Below, one piece after another: positions 27,293 to 35,811 of a stretch of 51,198 nt of DNA (position 1 is its first letter; every line of letters begins with the position of its first letter). The notes beneath the pieces were generated by a model. It saw only the letters and a program-made list of their open reading frames with translations. It was not told where the DNA came from and ran no database searches. The translations under genes and the position numbers were made by a program. This DNA is from Guptibacillus hwajinpoensis (GTDB taxonomy: Bacteria > Bacillota > Bacilli > Bacillales > Bacillaceae_O), in NCBI GenBank assembly GCA_016841765.1, contig JAENYN010000035.1, positions 1 to 51,198 of the forward strand, in the 5' to 3' direction.

Positions 27293-27823
27293 CTAATTCT
27301 CTCTAATTAGATTTCCATTTTCATCATGAAATTTGTAATTCCGATATTCATAACTGTCTTTATTTGTTTGAGGCAAATCAACCCAAGTAACGGTTGCTTG
27401 ATACGGAGTGAAATTTTGTTCTAATGTTGATTCATTTATATCTACCTGCATTCTTGCAATTTCACTGTGATAATTTGTAACGAACATCATTTTTGAATTT
27501 CCCATTAAGGGTAAGAACATACTAAATGATTCATTTTTGTGTGATTCGATAGACTTCCAGACATAATTACCCTTCTCATTTTTATTGAACTCGATATAAG
27601 ACGGACTATTATTGGATAGGAAGCCTACAATTCTAACATCATTAAAATCATCGATTTCCAGAAGTTCAATTTTTTTATTCTCATAGCCATCAATAGACTT
27701 AATCATCTTTACGATAGAAGCCTTATCATTTCCATATAATTCTTTTGAAATATAAAAATAATAGGAAACCAGTGAGACAAGCATCAGTGCAGCTATAAAT
27801 ATCCCTATATTTTTCTTCCCCAC
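27293..27823 (-). CDS. Hypothetical membrane-anchored protein
   Basis: 176 residues, not recognised. One N-terminal hydrophobic helix (NIGIFIAALMLVSLVSYYFYI), then a polar outside domain with YENKKIELLEIDDFNDVRIVGFL and a strand-rich end. Codon use is clearly AT-rich (many AAT, ATA, TTA) unlike hutH or the tad genes, which points to separate origin with the surrounding block. GTG start with AGGTGG about 9 bases upstream. Confidence 0.65.
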   Translation of the reverse strand: MGKKNIGIFIAALMLVSLVSYYFYISKELYGNDKASIVKMIKSIDGYENKKIELLEIDDFNDVRIVGFLSNNSPSYIEFNKNEKGNYVWKSIESHKNESFSMFLPLMGNSKMMFVTNYHSEIARMQVDINESTLEQNFTPYQATVTWVDLPQTNKDSYEYRNYKFHDENGNLIREN

Positions 27824-28070
27824 AGACTATTCCACCTCTCTCTTATAACCCTGTCCGTTACTTTAAGTACATTATTTCACAAAGTCTTCGATAGTCTTAT
27901 TACAATTTTAACATAAATATCCAAACACCTTGAAAAGTACCATACATTCCACTTATCAAATCACAACTAAATCACATACCCTCCAATAATTATTTCCGTC
28001 ATTGAGAAATGACATGTGAATTGATGTGTGATTTTAAATTAAAATATCAAAAGCCATTGATATAACAATA

Positions 28071-28112
28071 AAAATCGCACGGAGAATTTGAATGTGAAAA
28101 CCCGTGCGATTT
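28071..28112. terminator. Hairpin near the right end of the low-GC block
   Basis: AAATCGCACGG pairs with CCGTGCGATTT over a 19-base loop. A T-rich stretch flanks the outer side only weakly. It mirrors the terminator near the left end. Confidence 0.45.
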
Positions 28113-28176
28113 GCCTTGTTATTTACATGTTTGCACCTCTGAAGTAAACCCATTAGTCATCCCCCTGTGTTTTTGT

Positions 28177-28529
28177 AATCACGCATATTTATACTGTTTT
28201 GCGGGTTATCTGGTTCAATCCTTTTTTGCTCTCCATTCTATCTTCCTTTTATTTTCCACCGCGAAATAATTGAGTCTTCCTGAAAATAAGTATTTTTACC
28301 TATATAAATAACCGTAATTTAGTATAATCCATGGTCCATTCGGCTTTAGGAAAATAAACCGGGGTCCAAAAGACTTAATAAATAAGAAAAAATCTGATAT
28401 TGATACGAGAGGTGGTATTAGACTGCATTTTTACAAAATCCGCTAAAAACGTGAAAAAAATACCAGGACTATGGACACAAAAAGCAAAATAAAAAGAATA
28501 TTATCATTAACATGGTAAAAATGTCAGGA
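28177..28529. other. AT-rich gap, nothing supported
   Basis: Between the low-GC block and the tad promoter. I find no reading frame with a ribosome site, no repeat and no RNA motif I can name. Confidence 0.4.
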
Positions 28530-28557
28530 TTGACCAACTGTGAAAATGAAATATGAT
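28530..28557 (+). promoter_or_regulatory. Likely promoter of the tad locus or of a leader RNA
   Basis: TTGACC, a 16-base spacer and TATGAT, about 115 bases before the first tad gene. It is the best sigma-A match in the region. Confidence 0.5.
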
Positions 28558-28601
28558 AAAAGAGACACAAAAATTTAATATTTTACCATTGACATAATGA
28601 A

Positions 28602-28642
28602 GAGACTGCAGCGTGAGTGAGACCATAGGCGCAGTCTCTTTT
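28602..28642 (+). terminator. Terminator-like hairpin in the tad leader
   Basis: AGAGACTGC and GCAGTCTCT pair across a 23-base loop and TTTTTT follows. It lies between the likely promoter and the first gene, so it must be an attenuator, the end of a roughly 80-base RNA, or a terminator from upstream. Confidence 0.75.
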
Positions 28643-28673
28643 TTAATTCACGGGGCAGGAGTTGAACCAGGAA

Positions 28674-29426
28674 ATGCTGGAGTCTAAAAGAAAAGCAATC
28701 ATTTTTCTCACGTTATCCTTTTTGCTTGCTGCAGCTGCAGGGCTGCTGTTCCTGCAGAAAGTGAAAGATTTGAATACCGAACTGGGAGGCATGACAAAAG
28801 TTTATGTAGCTGCAGGTGATATCCCTTCAAGAACGCTGATTAATCCTGAACAAGTGGAAACGGTGGAGATTCCAAACCGATTTGTGACGGATTCACACAT
28901 CGTGGAAGCCGGAGACCTTGAGGATAAAGTTTTTGTTGTTCCGCTCACAAAAGGGGATCTGGTGACCAAAAACATTGTCAAACCTGTTTCGAATGTCAGG
29001 GAAGCCGACCATCGGCTTGTTTTTATCCCGCAATCGGAGCGGATCCACTTTGACCAGGAGCTCGAGTCCCTTGACCGGATTGACATTATCGTCTCTCATT
29101 CATTTGGGGAGAAACCGGTTACCGAACTTTTCATGAGTGATGTGCCGGTTGCTGGTGTTTCCAAAAAAGGCGATTCCCTTAAAGGGGTGGCGGTGGAAAT
29201 ACCTTCCGGAGAGGCACCCGAGCTGATCCACATGCAAAACTATGCTGACAGCATCAGGGTTTTAAAAGCGAATGTAGGAAAAGAAGAACTGCAGAAAGTG
29301 TCTGAACCAGCACCAGAAAAGCAGAAGCAGGCTGAAAAAACCGAAGCCCCGGAAGCGAAGGCGGAGTCATCGCCTGAGAAAAAAGAAACGGACAAAGCTG
29401 CAAAATCGGAACCGGAGAAGAACTAG
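28674..29426 (+). CDS. cpaB: CpaB-like pilus assembly protein (SAF domain)
   Basis: About 250 residues. N-terminal membrane anchor (KAIIFLTLSFLLAAAAGLLFL), then a SAF domain (VYVAAGDIPSRTLINPEQVETVEIP ... VFVVPLTKGDLVTKNIV) typical of CpaB/RcpC, and a low-complexity tail rich in Glu, Lys, Pro and Ala from about residue 210. In Tad systems CpaB is a periplasm-facing assembly factor. The start is uncertain: ATG 28674 has AGGAG 12 bases ahead, while TTG 28662 abuts it. The next gene follows at once, as part of the tad operon. Confidence 0.82.
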   Translation: MLESKRKAIIFLTLSFLLAAAAGLLFLQKVKDLNTELGGMTKVYVAAGDIPSRTLINPEQVETVEIPNRFVTDSHIVEAGDLEDKVFVVPLTKGDLVTKNIVKPVSNVREADHRLVFIPQSERIHFDQELESLDRIDIIVSHSFGEKPVTELFMSDVPVAGVSKKGDSLKGVAVEIPSGEAPELIHMQNYADSIRVLKANVGKEELQKVSEPAPEKQKQAEKTEAPEAKAESSPEKKETDKAAKSEPEKN

Positions 29427-29445
29427 AAATGGAGGCAAACCGTTT

Positions 29446-30606
29446 GTGGACAGTGAATCTATCAAAATTCTCATTATAGATGAACAGAAAGAGAGCAGCA
29501 CGCAATGGAGGCTAGAGATCATGGACCGCTATGAAGCGGAATGGCTTGCCCCCTCCGATGTTAGGAAAGAGCTTGACCGTATATCACCTGACCTCATCTT
29601 TTTAAGAGGAAGGGCCGAGGATGATTCCGATCTGGTTCAGCTTATCCGTTCAACCCTGCCGCCCGCAACTATCATATACATAACGGATCAACAGGATTTC
29701 CAGGTGCTGCGGAATGTGACAAGAGCGGGAGCTGCCGATTTTTTCGTCATGCCGGATGAAACGTCGCTTCTGGCGGGCAGGCTTGATGGAATTGTGAAAA
29801 CGGCTGAAGAACAAAAGCTGCAAGAAAAGGAAACAGCGGCGTCAGCACAAAACTTCAGGCGCGGACGCGGCCAGATCCTTGCATTTTACAGCGGGAAAGG
29901 AGGCAGCGGCCGTTCCCTTATTTCCAGTGTTTTTGCCCAGACAATGAAACTGGAATCAACTGCCCAGGTGCTGTTTATCGATTCCAACTTACAGTTCGGG
30001 GGAGCGGAAACCTTTTTATCTATCGAATCGAATAGGTCACTTGCGGATTTGCGGCCCGTCATTGATGAACTGAATGAAAGCCATATTCGTAATGTTGCAC
30101 AGAAAGAGAAGTATTCACAGCTTGAAGTCCTCCTCAGTCCGCGGGATGCTGAAACAGCAGAAAGCCTTAGTGATGAATTCATTGAACGTCTCCTCCGCAT
30201 CGCCAGAAGAAGCTACGATTTCGTCATTATCGACCTGCCGCCCGTTATGGATGAAATGACGTATACGGCGCTTGAGGAAGCGGATGCGATTTATTATATC
30301 CTCACACCTGATACGCCTTCCATCCAGATTTTAAAACAGGCGGAGAAGCTGTTTTCCCGGCTGGGAATCAATGTGAAGGGCAGGATGAGCCTTGTCGTCA
30401 ACGGTGTAAGCAAGGAAAACGAAATCACTGCAAACGACATAAAAAATACAATCGATTACCCTCTGGAGGCAAAGATCAGGAAAGACATCAAAGGAGTCCA
30501 GTCTGCTGTAAACCAGGGTGAACCTCTGCGGAAATCCCAAAACGATAAAAAGCTGTCCGCTTTTGCAAAAGATGTTCGCAAATGGGTACTGGGCAAGCTC
30601 AAGTAA
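29446..30606 (+). CDS. tadZ: TadZ/CpaE-like ATPase
   Basis: 386 residues. The N-terminal part (about 1-125) has the shape of a response-regulator receiver, but the phospho-acceptor region reads LIFLRGRAE, with no Asp at the end of the strand, so it is an atypical receiver. The rest is a ParA/MinD-type ATPase with the deviant Walker A SGKGGSGRS and DFVIIDLPPVMDE. TadZ places the pilus machine in the cell. GTG start with GGAGG 11 bases ahead. Confidence 0.88.
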   Translation: MDSESIKILIIDEQKESSTQWRLEIMDRYEAEWLAPSDVRKELDRISPDLIFLRGRAEDDSDLVQLIRSTLPPATIIYITDQQDFQVLRNVTRAGAADFFVMPDETSLLAGRLDGIVKTAEEQKLQEKETAASAQNFRRGRGQILAFYSGKGGSGRSLISSVFAQTMKLESTAQVLFIDSNLQFGGAETFLSIESNRSLADLRPVIDELNESHIRNVAQKEKYSQLEVLLSPRDAETAESLSDEFIERLLRIARRSYDFVIIDLPPVMDEMTYTALEEADAIYYILTPDTPSIQILKQAEKLFSRLGINVKGRMSLVVNGVSKENEITANDIKNTIDYPLEAKIRKDIKGVQSAVNQGEPLRKSQNDKKLSAFAKDVRKWVLGKLK

Positions 30607-30634
30607 GCTCATAACATGTGCAGGAGGGATCATG

Positions 30635-32008
30635 ATGGCCCTATTTGAAAAAAAGAAATCACGATTGCAAAAAAGCACCCATACACGGTCTGAAGCGGCT
30701 GTCAGCAATCCTTATATAGATGAGCTTGCGGCCCATTACAAATCAAGACTTCTGCGCGAATCCAACCTGGAAGCCCTGACCAGCCTGGCGGAAGGAGAAA
30801 AAAAGCTTAAAATTGAACAGCTTGTCAGCCAATTCATGTCGGAAGAACGGGTTGTCATTCCGCGCCAGGATAAGGACAGCCTTCTTAAACGGCTCATCAA
30901 TGAGTCGGTCGGTTATGGGCCGCTTGAGTCTCTCTTGGAGGACGGGGAAATTACTGAAATCCTGATCAATGGGCCTTCAGAAGTCTTTGTCGAAAAACAA
31001 GGCAAACTGCAGTCGGCACCTGTCGTCTTCAGGGATGATAACCATATTCGGCATGTCATTGACCGGATTGTAGCACCGCTCGGCCGGCGCATTGATGAAA
31101 GCTCACCGATGGTCGATGCCAGATTGCCCGATGGAAGCCGGGTCAACGCAGTCATACCGCCGATCAGCCTGAACGGGACGCTCGTCTCTATCCGGAAATT
31201 TCGCGAAGAGCCTTTCCAAATGGACGATTTGCTTGAATACCGGACATTGGATGATAAGATGGCACTTTTTCTTGATGCCATTGTCCAGGCAAAGCTCAAT
31301 ATTTTGATTTCTGGAGGAACAGGAAGCGGGAAAACCACGTTGCTCAATGTTCTCGGAGCAGCAATTCCACAGGCAGAGCGGATTGTGACGATTGAAGATT
31401 CAGCTGAGCTGAGGCTGAACCGGCCGAATGTCGCGGGCATGGAAGCGCGGCCGGCCAACGTCGAAGGAAGTGGGGAAGTGACCATCCGCCAGCTCGTTAA
31501 AAATGCGCTGCGCATGAGGCCTGATCGCATTATCGTCGGTGAAGTGCGGGGAGCTGAAGCGTTTGACATGCTCCAGGCGATGAATACCGGGCATGAAGGT
31601 TCAATCACTACTGTTCACGCCAATACACCTGATGACGCCCTGCGCCGGGTTGAAGGGATGGTGGTTATGGCGGGAATGGAGCTCCCCACTCACATTGTAC
31701 GGGAGTATATAGTCGGAGCACTTGATTTCATTATACAGGGGGCACGCCTGTCTGACGGCAGCCGGAAAGTTGTATCGATATCCGAAGTCCTGACAGATGA
31801 AAAAGGCCGAATAAAGATTAATGAAATTTTCACATTCAAACGTACAGGTGTATCCGAGAAAGGCGATGTTGAAGGGCATTTCACGCCGACAGGCATCTTC
31901 CCCGAATGTCTCGGCAGGCTGAAGACATTCGGAATCGAAGTGAATCCGGAGATTTTCAAATCGGATGGGAACGGGGTGGAGGTTCATGGCGGCCGCCGTA
32001 TTGTATAG
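30635..32008 (+). CDS. tadA: TadA/CpaF family pilus assembly ATPase
   Basis: 457 residues, a hexameric secretion ATPase that drives Flp pilus assembly (and in some systems retraction). Motifs: GGTGSGKTTLLN (Walker A), IVTIEDSAELRL (Asp box), RIIVGEVRGAEAFDMLQAMNTGHEGSITTVHAN (Walker B and His box). The ATG at 30635 is 7 bases after GGAGG; an ATG at 30632 is too near it, and the longer open frame runs into tadZ. The 3' end overlaps tadB by about 23 bases. Confidence 0.94.
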   Translation: MALFEKKKSRLQKSTHTRSEAAVSNPYIDELAAHYKSRLLRESNLEALTSLAEGEKKLKIEQLVSQFMSEERVVIPRQDKDSLLKRLINESVGYGPLESLLEDGEITEILINGPSEVFVEKQGKLQSAPVVFRDDNHIRHVIDRIVAPLGRRIDESSPMVDARLPDGSRVNAVIPPISLNGTLVSIRKFREEPFQMDDLLEYRTLDDKMALFLDAIVQAKLNILISGGTGSGKTTLLNVLGAAIPQAERIVTIEDSAELRLNRPNVAGMEARPANVEGSGEVTIRQLVKNALRMRPDRIIVGEVRGAEAFDMLQAMNTGHEGSITTVHANTPDDALRRVEGMVVMAGMELPTHIVREYIVGALDFIIQGARLSDGSRKVVSISEVLTDEKGRIKINEIFTFKRTGVSEKGDVEGHFTPTGIFPECLGRLKTFGIEVNPEIFKSDGNGVEVHGGRRIV

Positions 32009-32912
32009 TATTGCAGTCCTTTTCGGGCTCTGGGGCTTTTACAGCCTGCTTGGATACCGGATGGAGAAAAAAGCATGGAAACAGAAGATCGGAAAATGGT
32101 TTGACGGGAGCGGGGAACGTAAAAGCTTCATCTCGGTTTGGGGAGAGAGATTCGATCGGACTGATCATGCCAGGGGGCTGGAAGAGAAATTGCACCGGGC
32201 GAATATGCCGCTCACGCCTTCTGAGTTTTATGCCATTCTTATTTTCGAGGGGCTGGCCATCACTGTTTTTTCGTATATGTTATTTGGGATTCCATCCCCG
32301 CTGAACTGGATTGCAGGGATTGCAGCTCCGGTTTTGACGTATTATCTGCTCTTTTTATTGAGGCGGAATAAATACCGGGAACGATTGAATGACCAGTTAT
32401 CGGAAGTATGCCGCACATTGGCGGGCAGTGTCCGGGCCGGATTGACGATTCCGCAGGGAATGGATGTCGTCGCATCCGAAATTTCACAGCCGGCAAAAGG
32501 CGAATTTTCCCGCCTTTCCCATAACTTAAAGCTGGGCGTAAGCCTGGAAGAAGGCCTGTCCGCAATGCAGCAGCGGGTTCCGACAAGGGAATTCAAACTG
32601 TTCATCGCCACGCTCTTGATTCAAAAACAAATGGGCGGCAACTTATATGCGGTGCTCGATGAAATGGCAGAAACACTTGAAGATCGGAAAGTGCTGAGGC
32701 AGACGATTAAAACCATGACAGCGGAACAGCGCCATATCGCGGGGATATTGCCGTTCATGCCGGTATTTCTCATTTTGATTATGAATATGATTATGGAAGA
32801 TTTTCTGAAACCGCTCTGGAGCATTCCCGGGCTGATTATCAGCGTATTATTCATCATCGGAACCTTGCTGACGTTTGTGCTCGTCCGCAAGGTCACGAAT
32901 ATAAGGGTGTGA
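31986..32912 (+). CDS. tadB: TadB-like pilus inner-membrane protein
   Basis: 308 residues with the type II secretion F (GspF) domain: LSEVCRTLAGSVRAGLTIPQGMDVVASEISQPAKGEFSRLSHNLKLGVSLEEGL, flanked by membrane helices (N-terminal, FEGLAITVFSYMLFG, TYYLLFLLRR, and two at the C-terminus). It forms the membrane platform with TadC. The ATG at 31986 is 3 bases after GGAGG, which is short; 31965 is an in-frame ATG without ribosome site. Confidence 0.9.
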   Translation: MAAAVLYSIAVLFGLWGFYSLLGYRMEKKAWKQKIGKWFDGSGERKSFISVWGERFDRTDHARGLEEKLHRANMPLTPSEFYAILIFEGLAITVFSYMLFGIPSPLNWIAGIAAPVLTYYLLFLLRRNKYRERLNDQLSEVCRTLAGSVRAGLTIPQGMDVVASEISQPAKGEFSRLSHNLKLGVSLEEGLSAMQQRVPTREFKLFIATLLIQKQMGGNLYAVLDEMAETLEDRKVLRQTIKTMTAEQRHIAGILPFMPVFLILIMNMIMEDFLKPLWSIPGLIISVLFIIGTLLTFVLVRKVTNIRV

Positions 32913-32916
32913 TAAG

Positions 32917-33852
32917 TTGGATGCGGCAATTATTCTTTCTGTCATTTTATTCTTGCTGTTCTTTCTTCTTGGATTGAGGCATTTGTATGTGTATAAACAA
33001 GAACGCCGTAAAGTAGCAGCCCACATCCATGAAGTGGCTGCCAGTGGATTGAAAACAGGCCGGGAAAAACGGACCCTTACGTCATGGATGTTCAAAAAAT
33101 TTTCAGAGCACGCAGACGACTATGCCGGGTTGGGAAGAAGAATCAATTTCTTCAGTGAAGATGATGAAATAGAACAACTGCTGTATAAAGCAGGCAATCC
33201 GTATGACTTAACCGTACCCCGGTTCCAGGGCACGAAAATGGCACTTACGATAGCCGGCTTTGGAACAGGTGTCCTCGGGCTCGTACTCGGGCTGCCGATG
33301 GCGCAATTTGGTCTGTTCCTGCTGCCGCTCGCAGGTTACTTTGGCATCATTTTTTCCTTGCGGATCGCTGCGAAAGCCAGGCAGGATGAACTTGCGTATG
33401 ATTTGCCGGATTTCCTTGATACGGTAAGTGTCAGCCTGCGGGCAGGAATCGGCCTGGACCAGGCGCTGCGCGGTATCCTCCAGCATTTTCAAGGCCCGCT
33501 GCAGGAAGAGTTCACCAGGTTCGTATACGAAGTGGATCTCGGGATTGAAAGGGAGGCCGCATATCGGTCCTTGCTTTCCCGGAATGATAATCCTGAATTT
33601 CTGACCTTCATCAAGGCGCTTATTCAGGGGGAAAAGCTTGGTGTGCCGATATCCACCACCTTCAAAATCCAGGCCGAGGACATGCGGCGGATGCGAATCG
33701 AAAAAGTGAAGGAAAAAGCGGCCAAAGCTTCACCGAAGGTTACGCTGATCACCACCCTTATCGTGACTCCGACCGCAATGATCATGATTGCGGGTCTTGT
33801 CATATTGAATCTCCTGTATGGAGACAATGCAGTGCTTGATATTTTCAAATGA
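32917..33852 (+). CDS. tadC: TadC-like pilus inner-membrane protein
   Basis: 311 residues, also of the GspF/TadC group: LPDFLDTVSVSLRAGIGLDQALRGILQHFQGPLQEEF, with helices at the start (AIILSVILFLLFFLLGL), MALTIAGFGTGVLGLVLGL, LFLLPLAGYFGIIFSL and VTLITTLIVTPTAMIMIAGLVIL. TTG start 4 bases after the tadB stop. Partner of TadB in the platform. Confidence 0.9.
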   Translation: MDAAIILSVILFLLFFLLGLRHLYVYKQERRKVAAHIHEVAASGLKTGREKRTLTSWMFKKFSEHADDYAGLGRRINFFSEDDEIEQLLYKAGNPYDLTVPRFQGTKMALTIAGFGTGVLGLVLGLPMAQFGLFLLPLAGYFGIIFSLRIAAKARQDELAYDLPDFLDTVSVSLRAGIGLDQALRGILQHFQGPLQEEFTRFVYEVDLGIEREAAYRSLLSRNDNPEFLTFIKALIQGEKLGVPISTTFKIQAEDMRRMRIEKVKEKAAKASPKVTLITTLIVTPTAMIMIAGLVILNLLYGDNAVLDIFK

Positions 33853-33975
33853 GACAAATGTCATTCCGGCCGTATCTTAAAGGAGGTGTTGGCGAGGCAG
33901 AAAATCAGGATGAGAATCAACTGATTGGCAAGTCTTTGGTCAATACTTAACATATTTTCTTAGAGGAGGAAGAAA

Positions 33976-34182
33976 ATGATGAAAAACTTCATGACAAATG
34001 TATATGCAAAGGGAAAAGGGCTCGTAAATAATGAACGGGGATCACAAACACTTGAGTGGGTGGCTATTGGAGGGATTATCTTGGTTTTGATGGCTGCCAT
34101 CACCACTGTCTTCCAAGGTGACCAATCAGTTGGACAGGCCATAGTGAATAAACTTGTAGAATTGATTGGCAATATTGGATGA
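33976..34182 (+). CDS. Flp-type pilin
   Basis: 68 residues. After a short basic leader (MMKNFMTNVYAKGKGLVNNERG) comes SQTLEWVAIGGIILVLMAAI, a hydrophobic helix with Glu at position +5 after a Gly: the type IVb/Flp pilin processing site. GGAGG is 6 bases upstream and the gene is preceded by a longer gap, which fits strong separate expression of the fibre subunit. No TadV prepilin peptidase gene is in this window. Confidence 0.85.
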   Translation: MMKNFMTNVYAKGKGLVNNERGSQTLEWVAIGGIILVLMAAITTVFQGDQSVGQAIVNKLVELIGNIG

Positions 34183-34282
34183 GGTTAGGACCAGTAACCA
34201 TCAAAGCATTAACCGGAATAGCGAGGGCATAAAATCACATAAGCATTCAAAATGGTTATTGCCTCTTATAATTGCTCGTACA

Positions 34283-34320
34283 GTTATGCGAGCCTTAGAA
34301 AGACCATCCATCACCAGAAC
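34283..34320 (+). repeat. Single unit related to family D repeat
   Basis: GTTATGCGAGCC ... CCATCCATCACCAGAAC matches the units at 13609-13764 in GTTATGCG and CATCACCA at equal spacing. It lies in the gap between the pilin and the VWA gene. Confidence 0.45.
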
Positions 34321-34377
34321 GGCCACGCTTCACCGAAACGATCATTCATGTGATTTAAGCAACAGGGGAGGGGTTCT

Positions 34378-35787
34378 GTGAAACGATTCAAAACAACATC
34401 CGTTTTCCTCATGATCATGCTGCTGATCATTTCAGCTTGCAGCAATAAGCAGACAGAAGTTAAAAGTGCGGATACGGAACAAAAGCAAAATTCGAAGCAA
34501 CATTCGGAACAGGAAGAAAAGGAAACAGGAACTGAAGAGGGTGTAGGAGCTTACGGTGGGGGAATGGAAACGTTCAATGAAGCTGCCCCTCCATTTCCTG
34601 GCTCCCTGTCAGAGTTGCTCGCGTATCCAGTTGGAGAATTTCATGATGTTGATAACCTGGAAAGCCCGCAAGTAAAAGAGAAACTTGAGAAGTTTCCAGT
34701 GTTGCGGGAGAATGCCTCACCTGAGGAAAAGAAGGAATATGCCGCTCACATTGTCTCCTTGTTCATGCCAGAATATCCAGCCCCAATGGAACTGGCCCAA
34801 CAATGGAGAGCAAGCCAATTTGGTAGTCCGGATATGGAAGATCCAAGGTATCAATTCAAAGAAAATTATAATGTTGAAATCATCCTTGATGCGAGTGGAA
34901 GCATGGCCGGAAAAATAGGAAGCAAAACGAAAATGGAACTAGCAAAAGAAGCCATTCGTGAATTTGCAGCTTCTCTTCCAAATGAAGCAAATGTCGCGTT
35001 AAGAGTATATGGACATAAAGGCAGCAATGCTGATAAGGACAAAAAAGTGTCTTGCGGCAGCAACGAACTGGTTTACGATTTGCAACCCTATGATGCGGAC
35101 CAGTTGAATAAAGCGCTTAATAAGTTTAAACCGACTGGCTGGACACCGATTGCCGATTCTCTTGCTAAAGCCCGTGAGGACCTAAGCACCAAAAAGGGCA
35201 CTGAAAACACAAATATCATTTATCTTGTGAGTGATGGTGTTGAGACCTGTGACGGCAACCCGGTAACAGCGGCCAAAACCTTGAATCAATCCGAAATAAC
35301 TCCGCTGGTCAATATAATCGGTTTCGATGTGAATAATGAAGGCAACAAGCAGCTGAAGGAAGTTGCCCAAGCAGCAGGGGGAACCTATGCATCAGTTACT
35401 AACCAGGATGAGCTTAAGAAAGAATTCGATCGTTCTGCCGAAATGGCCAAACGCTGGTTCGAATGGCTTTATTCTTCGAAACGCCAGATAAATATCGATT
35501 ATTCCAAGAGAAAGCAGGATATCATGAGTTTTCACATTGAGTGGAAAGATAAAATGCTCCGGGAAGTTGGAAATGAGAGAAAGGCAATCCTCCACTTAAA
35601 ATCTGCCGGCAAACTGTCAGAGGAACAGGATGATGATTTAATGGAGCTGATTAATAGCCATTATGAGTTTGTAACAAAAATCAGAGATGGCCTTTATGAT
35701 GACCTAAATCAAATAGTAACCGCTGATTTTGAAAAAATGACAAGAGAGATTGAAGAAAAATATAACGAACGTATGAATGGGCAATAA
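34378..35787 (+). CDS. VWA-domain lipoprotein in the tad locus
   Basis: 469 residues. Signal peptide with lipobox LIISAC (Cys about residue 21), a Glu/Gln/Lys-rich linker (to about 55), a VWA domain with full MIDAS (DASGSMAG near 170, Thr in PTGWTPIADS, and SDGVETCDG), and a helical, highly charged C-terminal region (residues 355-469) likely to be coiled coil. It would sit on the outer face of the membrane. Pilus-linked VWA proteins are often adhesins or assembly factors; here the role is inferred from position. GTG with GGGGAGGGG upstream. AT-richer than the tad core. Confidence 0.85.
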   Translation: MKRFKTTSVFLMIMLLIISACSNKQTEVKSADTEQKQNSKQHSEQEEKETGTEEGVGAYGGGMETFNEAAPPFPGSLSELLAYPVGEFHDVDNLESPQVKEKLEKFPVLRENASPEEKKEYAAHIVSLFMPEYPAPMELAQQWRASQFGSPDMEDPRYQFKENYNVEIILDASGSMAGKIGSKTKMELAKEAIREFAASLPNEANVALRVYGHKGSNADKDKKVSCGSNELVYDLQPYDADQLNKALNKFKPTGWTPIADSLAKAREDLSTKKGTENTNIIYLVSDGVETCDGNPVTAAKTLNQSEITPLVNIIGFDVNNEGNKQLKEVAQAAGGTYASVTNQDELKKEFDRSAEMAKRWFEWLYSSKRQINIDYSKRKQDIMSFHIEWKDKMLREVGNERKAILHLKSAGKLSEEQDDDLMELINSHYEFVTKIRDGLYDDLNQIVTADFEKMTREIEEKYNERMNGQ

Positions 35788-35811
35788 CATATTGAATTAG
35801 GGAGGAAAGCG

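Larger units (their letters stand above)
27087..28176. mobile_element. Low-GC block bounded by inverted repeats (element remnant)
   Basis: About 1.1 kb. The ends 27087-27145 and 28116-28176 are imperfect inverted repeats sharing AAAAACACAGG, GGGTTTACTT, GAGGTGCAAA and GTAAAT. Inside, AAATCACAT repeats occur at 27142, 27154 and 27166 (period 12) and at 27958 and 27969, and 27165-27185 is repeated inverted at 28015-28035. The block is AT-rich against its neighbours and holds one gene. No recombinase is present, so it looks like the leftover or non-autonomous form of an integrated element. Confidence 0.5.

Noticed and set aside
27001-27306. 101-codon open frame after hutH
   Set aside because: It runs over a repeat fragment, the 12-base direct repeats and a terminator, and has no ribosome site. 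Open by chance.
31400-31608. Long minus-strand frames inside tadA and neighbours
   Set aside because: They are shadows of the real plus-strand genes, which have motifs and ribosome sites.
34166-34381. 71-codon frame between pilin and VWA gene
   Set aside because: No ribosome site; the sequence overlaps the pilin end and a family D unit.
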